Source of the DNA: Thermodesulfatator sp.
GTDB taxonomy: Bacteria; Desulfobacterota; Thermodesulfobacteria; Thermodesulfobacteriales; Thermodesulfobacteriaceae
NCBI GenBank assembly: GCA_003978075.1
Contig: QOAM01000103.1
Location: 1 to 9,797 of the forward strand
Length of the DNA stretch: 9,797 nt
Reading direction: 5' to 3'
The notes beneath the pieces were generated by a model. It had not been told where the DNA came from, ran no database searches, and saw nothing but the letters and a program-made list of their open reading frames with translations. Both the position numbers and the translations under genes were made by a program. Below, in pieces: positions 6,454-9,797 of the stretch (position 1 is the first letter of the stretch; each line of letters begins with the position of its first letter).

Positions 6454-7611
6454 ATGTTTCGAAAATGGCATCTTTTTACCCCTGGACCGGTGCCTGTAGC
6501 TCCGGAGGTCTTGCTGGCTGGGGCGCGGCCTACGCCGCATCACCGTCTTCCGGAATTCTCGGCCGTCCTTACGGAGATCCGGGAAGATTTGAAGAAACTC
6601 TTTCAGACCGAGCGTCCGGTCTTTTTTTTCGCTTCCTCTGGCACCGGGGCTATGGAAGCCGCGGTGGCCAATCTCTTTTCTCCTGGGGAACGGGTCCTGG
6701 TGGTCTGCGGAGGAAAATTCGGGGAACGCTGGGGAGAGATAGCCGAGGCCTATGGCCTCTTCCCGCTCTATCTCCATGTACCCTGGGGAGAGGCCGTTTC
6801 TCCGGAGACCGTGGAGAGGGCCCTTGCGCAGGATCCAGAAATAAAAGCGGTCCTCCTTCAGGCCCATGAGACCTCCACCGGGGTGAAACACCCGGTAAAG
6901 GAGATAGCCCAGGTAGCCCATAGGGCTGGGGCCTTGGTGGTAGTGGACGCCATCTCCGCCCTGGGGGTCTATCCCCTTCCCATGGATGCCTGGGAGCTGG
7001 ATGTGGTGGTGGCTGGGAGTCAGAAGAGCCTAGCTCTGCCGCCGGGGCTCTCCTTTCTGGCCCTCTCCGAACGGGCCTGGGAAAGGGTAGAGACTTCGCG
7101 AAGTCCTCGCTATTACTTCGATCTTCGGCGGGAATGGAAGGCCTATCAAAAGGAGACCACAGCCTACACTCCGGCGGTCTCTCTCCTCCTCTCTCTCAGG
7201 GAATCTTTGCGCCTCGTGCGCGAGCTAGGGCTTCCGAGACTCTTTGCCCACTACGCCCTGGTCTCTCGGGCCTGCCGGGAGGGAGTTTCCGCCCTGGGGC
7301 TAGAGATCTTTCCCCAGGTGCCCTGTGAGGCCCTGACGGTAGTCAAACTCCCGGAAGGTTTGGACGGAGGGGCCCTTACGAAGCTCCTACGAAGGCGCTA
7401 CGGGGTGGTGATGGCCGGGGGGCAGGGGAAACTCAAGGGTAAGGTGGTGCGCATCACTCACATGGGGTATCAGAGCCCGCTGGAGGTGGTTTTAGCCCTC
7501 TCGGCCCTCGAGCTAGGCCTTTCGGAGCTGGGTTGGCCGGTTAAAATGGGAGCCGGGGTGGCCCGAGCCCTGGAAATCATCAGAGATAAGGCCGAGGAGG
7601 TCTACGCATGA
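6454..7611 (+). CDS. Class V aminotransferase, AGAT/SPAT type, likely serving as phosphoserine aminotransferase
   Basis: A PLP enzyme of the alanine-glyoxylate/serine-pyruvate aminotransferase family, 385 aa from the chosen start. Key regions are FTPGPVPV near the N-terminus, FASSGTGAMEAAV (59-71, phosphate binding), HETSTGVKHPV (138-148), VVVDAISALG (162-171) with cofactor-contacting D165, GSQKSLALPPG with Schiff-base lysine K191, and the C-terminal GQGKLKGKVVRITHMG with substrate-binding R333. The start at 6454 has AAGGAGG 8 bp upstream (6439-6445) and begins MFRKWHLFTPGP as in the family; the ATG at 6433 precedes that site and is not used. The stop overlaps serA by 4 bp (ATGA). Family members next to serA, such as TM1400/TM1401 in Thermotoga, are thought to replace SerC and make phosphoserine; I infer the same here. 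A glyoxylate or pyruvate aminotransferase role remains possible. Confidence 0.9.
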   Translation: MFRKWHLFTPGPVPVAPEVLLAGARPTPHHRLPEFSAVLTEIREDLKKLFQTERPVFFFASSGTGAMEAAVANLFSPGERVLVVCGGKFGERWGEIAEAYGLFPLYLHVPWGEAVSPETVERALAQDPEIKAVLLQAHETSTGVKHPVKEIAQVAHRAGALVVVDAISALGVYPLPMDAWELDVVVAGSQKSLALPPGLSFLALSERAWERVETSRSPRYYFDLRREWKAYQKETTAYTPAVSLLLSLRESLRLVRELGLPRLFAHYALVSRACREGVSALGLEIFPQVPCEALTVVKLPEGLDGGALTKLLRRRYGVVMAGGQGKLKGKVVRITHMGYQSPLEVVLALSALELGLSELGWPVKMGAGVARALEIIRDKAEEVYA

Positions 7612-9188
7612 AAGTCCTCATCACCGATCCCCTTCTTCCCGAGGGTCTAGAGATCCTGAAAAAGGCCGGTTTAGAGGTGGAGGAAAGGCTGGGACTTTCG
7701 CCGGAGGAGCTCAAGGAGGCCTTACGGGAGGCCGACGGTATCATTATCCGCAGCGGCACCAAACTTACGGCCGAGGTCCTGGAAGGGGCCGAGAAGCTCA
7801 AGGTCATTGCCCGGGCAGGCACCGGGCTGGACAATGTGGATCTCGAGGCCGCCAGTCGCCGGGGTATTGTAGTCATGAACTGTCCCGGAGGTAATACCAA
7901 CTCTGCGGCGGAGCATACCCTGGCCCTCATGCTGGCCTTGGCCCGCAATGTGCCTCAGGCCATGGCCTCTCTCAAGGCCGGGCGCTGGGAGCGCAAGAAG
8001 TTCCTTGGGCGGGAGCTCATGGGAAAGACCTTGGGCATCATAGGCTTGGGCCGGGTGGGCTCGGTGGTGGCGGAAAGGGCTCAGGGGTTCAAGATGAAGG
8101 TGGTGGGCTATGATCCTTATGTGACCCCGGAGAGGGCCTCGGAAATGGGTGTGGAACTGCTCTCGCTCGACGAGCTTTACGCCCGGGCGGATATCATTAC
8201 CCTGCACGTTCCCTTGATGAAAGAGACTTACCATCTGCTGAATGCCGAAAGCTTCGCCAAGATGAAAGACGGGGTGCTCATCATCAACTGTGCTCGAGGA
8301 GGAGTGGTGGATGAGATGGCCCTTTACGAGGCCATGAAAAGCGGAAAGGTGGCTGGGGCGGCCCTGGATGTCTTCGAGAAAGAACCTCCGGATCCAGATC
8401 ACCCCCTCTTTTCTCTGGAGAATTTCGTTTGCACCCCGCATCTCGGGGCCTCCACCTTTGAGGCCCAAAAGAATGTGGCTGTGGCTGCAGCTAGCCAGGT
8501 AGTGGACTTCCTGGTTCATGGGGTAGTACGCAACGCAGTGAATATGCCTTCGGTTTCGGCGGAGGCCATGAAGGTCTTGAGGCCCTATCTGGTGCTAGCC
8601 GAGAAGCTAGGAGCCTTACAGGCCCAGCTAGCTGAAGGCCCCATCACCGAGGTCTCCATCGTCTACCAAGGAGAGGTTTCCCGTCTGGATACCGCTCCCC
8701 TTACGCTGGCCCTCCTCAAGGGGCTCCTTTCCCGGGCCCTACGCGAAGATGTGAACTATGTAAACGCCTCCTATCGGGCTCGAGAGCGGGGCATCAAGGT
8801 CTTGGAATCCAAGACGGAAACGGCTGAGGACTTTTTGAATCTCATTGGGGTTACGGTCAAATTTAAAGGAGGAGAGCACTACGCCGCAGGGACCATCTTC
8901 GGGAAGATGGAGCCCCGGATCGTGCGCATCAACGATTTCCGGCTGGATGCCCTACCTGAGGGGCACATGCTTTATATCCACAATGACGATCGGCCTGGGG
9001 TGATCGGGCTTATCGGGGTCACCCTGGGGGAGGCCGGACTCAACATCTCGCGCATGCACGTGGGCCAGGAGCCGGAAAAACGGCGCAATGTCATTCTCCT
9101 TTCCGTGAATCAGGCTCCCTCGGAGGAGGTGCTTTCCGCCTTGCGAAATCTCCCCCATGTTCATTTGGTGAAGGCCCTGGAGTTGTAA
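7608..9188 (+). CDS. serA: D-3-phosphoglycerate dehydrogenase
   Basis: SerA oxidises 3-phosphoglycerate to 3-phosphohydroxypyruvate with NAD+, the first step of serine synthesis. At 526 aa it is the long (type 1) form. The split substrate domain is at about 1-98 and 282-315, with IARAGTGLDNVD (67-78). The NAD domain at 99-281 has GIIGLGRVG (143-151), NCARGG with catalytic R230, DVFEKEP with E259, and TPHLG with catalytic H278. An intervening ASB domain (about 316-447) and a C-terminal ACT domain (453-526, HNDDRPGVIGLIGVTLGEAGLNIS) suggest feedback control, usually by serine. AGGAGG at 7595-7600, inside the preceding gene, lies 7 bp from the ATG, and the two genes overlap by 4 bp, so they are co-translated. 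No serB-type phosphatase is in the window. Confidence 0.97.
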   Translation: MKVLITDPLLPEGLEILKKAGLEVEERLGLSPEELKEALREADGIIIRSGTKLTAEVLEGAEKLKVIARAGTGLDNVDLEAASRRGIVVMNCPGGNTNSAAEHTLALMLALARNVPQAMASLKAGRWERKKFLGRELMGKTLGIIGLGRVGSVVAERAQGFKMKVVGYDPYVTPERASEMGVELLSLDELYARADIITLHVPLMKETYHLLNAESFAKMKDGVLIINCARGGVVDEMALYEAMKSGKVAGAALDVFEKEPPDPDHPLFSLENFVCTPHLGASTFEAQKNVAVAAASQVVDFLVHGVVRNAVNMPSVSAEAMKVLRPYLVLAEKLGALQAQLAEGPITEVSIVYQGEVSRLDTAPLTLALLKGLLSRALREDVNYVNASYRARERGIKVLESKTETAEDFLNLIGVTVKFKGGEHYAAGTIFGKMEPRIVRINDFRLDALPEGHMLYIHNDDRPGVIGLIGVTLGEAGLNISRMHVGQEPEKRRNVILLSVNQAPSEEVLSALRNLPHVHLVKALEL

Positions 9189-9216
9189 AAACGAGCGCCC
9201 TTTGGAGAGCTGTTTT
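9188..9216 (+). terminator. Weak candidate terminator after serA
   Basis: AAAAC (9188-9192) and AGC (9194-9196) can pair with GCT (9209-9211) and GTTTT (9212-9216), leaving one bulged G. The T-run is only four bases and the stem is mostly A-T. It sits directly after the stop codon, where a terminator would be expected, but the structure is poor. Confidence 0.25.
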
Positions 9217-9310
9217 AAAAGTGTTATCCCATCGTGTGAAAGAAAAAGTAAAGTGAACGAACTGCCTTTAAGAGTGCCTTCATTTACTCCAAGCGACACA
9301 AAGATTTCTG

Positions 9311-9316
9311 TATAAA
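9311..9316 (+). promoter_or_regulatory. Candidate -10 box for lepB
   Basis: TATAAA follows CTG in a clearly AT-rich stretch (about 9211-9354) between serA and lepB, so transcription could start near 9323 and leave a leader of about 60 nt. No good -35 box lies at 16-18 bp; TTTACT (9283-9288) is 22 bp away, too far for a normal spacer. Beyond this element I see no small gene or RNA in the gap. Confidence 0.3.
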
Positions 9317-9339
9317 TATCAAGAAATTTGAGGTTCTAG

Positions 9340-9436
9340 AGAAATGTCTATTCCTTGATGATCGCGGAAGGAGAAAGCCCCATGGCCCAACAGGAACTGT
9401 GGGAGAAGATCTGGGATTGGCTAAAAAGTATTCTCA
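9340..9436 (+). repeat. Left arm of a 97-bp inverted repeat
   Basis: This segment covers the end of the lepB leader, its ribosome binding site and the first 18 codons. Its reverse complement recurs at 9701-9797 with one mismatch (9432 against 9705); the outer 92 bp are perfect. The arms are separated by 264 bp (9437-9700). This arm is in the natural place and is presumably the original copy. Confidence 0.97.
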
Positions 9437-9789
9437 TCGCCCTGCTCCTGGCCCTTTTTGTGCGCACCTTCTTCGTGCAGGCCTACAAGATACCTTCGGG
9501 CTCCATGATCCCCACACTTCTGATAGGGGACCACATCCTGGTAAACAAACTGGTCTACGGGTTAAGGGTACCCTATTCAGGAAAACGCGTTCTCTATCAC
9601 GGTCGGTCTCCCCGGAGGGGGGAGGTGGTGGTCTTCGTTTATCCCCGAAACCGGCATATGGATTTCATCAAGAGGGTTATAGGTCTGCCAGGTGATGTGG
9701 TGAGTATACTTTTTAGCCAATCCCAGATCTTCTCCCACAGTTCCTGTTGGGCCATGGGGCTTTCTCCTTCCGCGATCATCAAGGAATAG
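9382..9789 (+). CDS. lepB: Signal peptidase I, N-terminal half with a non-native chimeric tail
   Basis: Type I signal peptidase removes signal peptides from exported proteins at the outer face of the inner membrane. Residues 1-107 (9382-9702) are genuine: a short cytoplasmic start MAQQELWEKIWDWLK, a membrane anchor (about 16-34), box B IPSGSMIPTL with catalytic S41, box C-like GDHILVNKLVYG (49-60), and box D RRGEVVVFVYPRN followed by DFIKRVIGLPGD with the general base K97. After GDVV the frame runs into the inverted copy of the gene's own 5' end and reads 28 unrelated residues (SILFSQSQIFSH onward) to a TAG. Box E and the rest of the catalytic domain are missing, so as written the product would be inactive. 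AAGGAG at 9368-9373 lies 8 bp before the chosen ATG; an in-frame ATG at 9355 has no such site. The break is probably a sequence artefact rather than a true pseudogene. Confidence 0.85.
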   Translation: MAQQELWEKIWDWLKSILIALLLALFVRTFFVQAYKIPSGSMIPTLLIGDHILVNKLVYGLRVPYSGKRVLYHGRSPRRGEVVVFVYPRNRHMDFIKRVIGLPGDVVSILFSQSQIFSHSSCWAMGLSPSAIIKE

Positions 9790-9797
9790 ACATTTCT
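9701..9797 (-). repeat. Right arm of a 97-bp inverted repeat, at the end of the window
   Basis: This is the reverse complement of 9340-9436. It begins in mid-lepB, just after the GDVV codons, and continues to the last base of the window with no mismatch over its final 92 bp. At the join only TGAG plus one mismatched base is shared, as expected of a strand switch at a short microhomology. No sequence beyond the arm is available, so its full length is unknown. Confidence 0.97.

Noticed and set aside
6313..6921. A 202-codon minus-strand open frame opposite the aminotransferase gene
   Set aside because: Most of it is antisense to a clear class V aminotransferase, it resembles no known protein, and its end lies in the structured leader.
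7722..8519. A 265-codon minus-strand open frame inside serA
   Set aside because: It is entirely antisense to conserved serA motifs; its His/Gly-rich composition is what the opposite strand of a GC-rich gene gives.
9251..9316. Short GTG-initiated frame of about 21 codons between serA and lepB
   Set aside because: It has no ribosome binding site or recognisable product, and it runs into the likely lepB promoter.
9340..9797. Hairpin telomere or insertion-sequence terminal repeats
   Set aside because: The inner 264 bp is ordinary lepB coding sequence with no transposase, and the repeat is simply the gene's own 5' end copied in reverse.

Overview
The window is a stretch of bacterial chromosome, GC-rich in its genes, with densely packed housekeeping genes and no transposon, phage, CRISPR or tRNA signal. 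The proteins point to a Gram-negative anaerobe: a periplasmic DsbC-type thiol protein, an envelope-bound LytM peptidase with a bactofilin, a large B12/radical-SAM protein and an AMMECR1-family protein. The overall style (Arg/Glu/Leu-rich proteins, a class V aminotransferase beside serA) resembles thermophilic Thermodesulfobacteriota. That placement is an inference from style, not from a marker gene.

Layout. Positions 1-84 are very GC-rich and may hold the last codons of an upstream gene. A plus-strand pair follows: an 812-aa TIGR03960-type radical SAM/DUF2344 fusion (85-2523) and gpsA (2541-3548). The tail of gpsA overlaps the tail of a convergent bactofilin gene by 59 bp. The bactofilin is the last of four minus-strand genes running from 6224 down to 3490: DsbC-like protein, AMMECR1-family protein, M23 peptidase, bactofilin. 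The first three are chained by 4-bp stop/start overlaps, and a good sigma70-type promoter with an extended -10 lies upstream at 6268-6296.

Divergent from this operon, a plus-strand pair encodes a class V aminotransferase (6454-7611) and 3-phosphoglycerate dehydrogenase SerA (7608-9188), again with a 4-bp overlap. Together they could make phosphoserine from 3-phosphoglycerate, the aminotransferase standing in for SerC. Their leader contains a 10-bp long-range stem enclosing a perfect hairpin, ending just before the ribosome binding site, which looks like a structured regulatory RNA.

At the right edge is the first half of signal peptidase I (lepB, from 9382). Its reading frame is broken by a 97-bp inverted copy of its own 5' end: bases 9701-9797 are the reverse complement of 9340-9436 with one mismatch, and the sequence stops there. 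This is most likely a fold-back chimera or assembly artefact at a contig end, so the last ~97 bases should not be taken as native lepB.

I found no convincing new defence or mobile system. The items most worth a second look are the structured leader before the serine genes, the inverted duplication in lepB, and the envelope operon that includes an AMMECR1-family gene.
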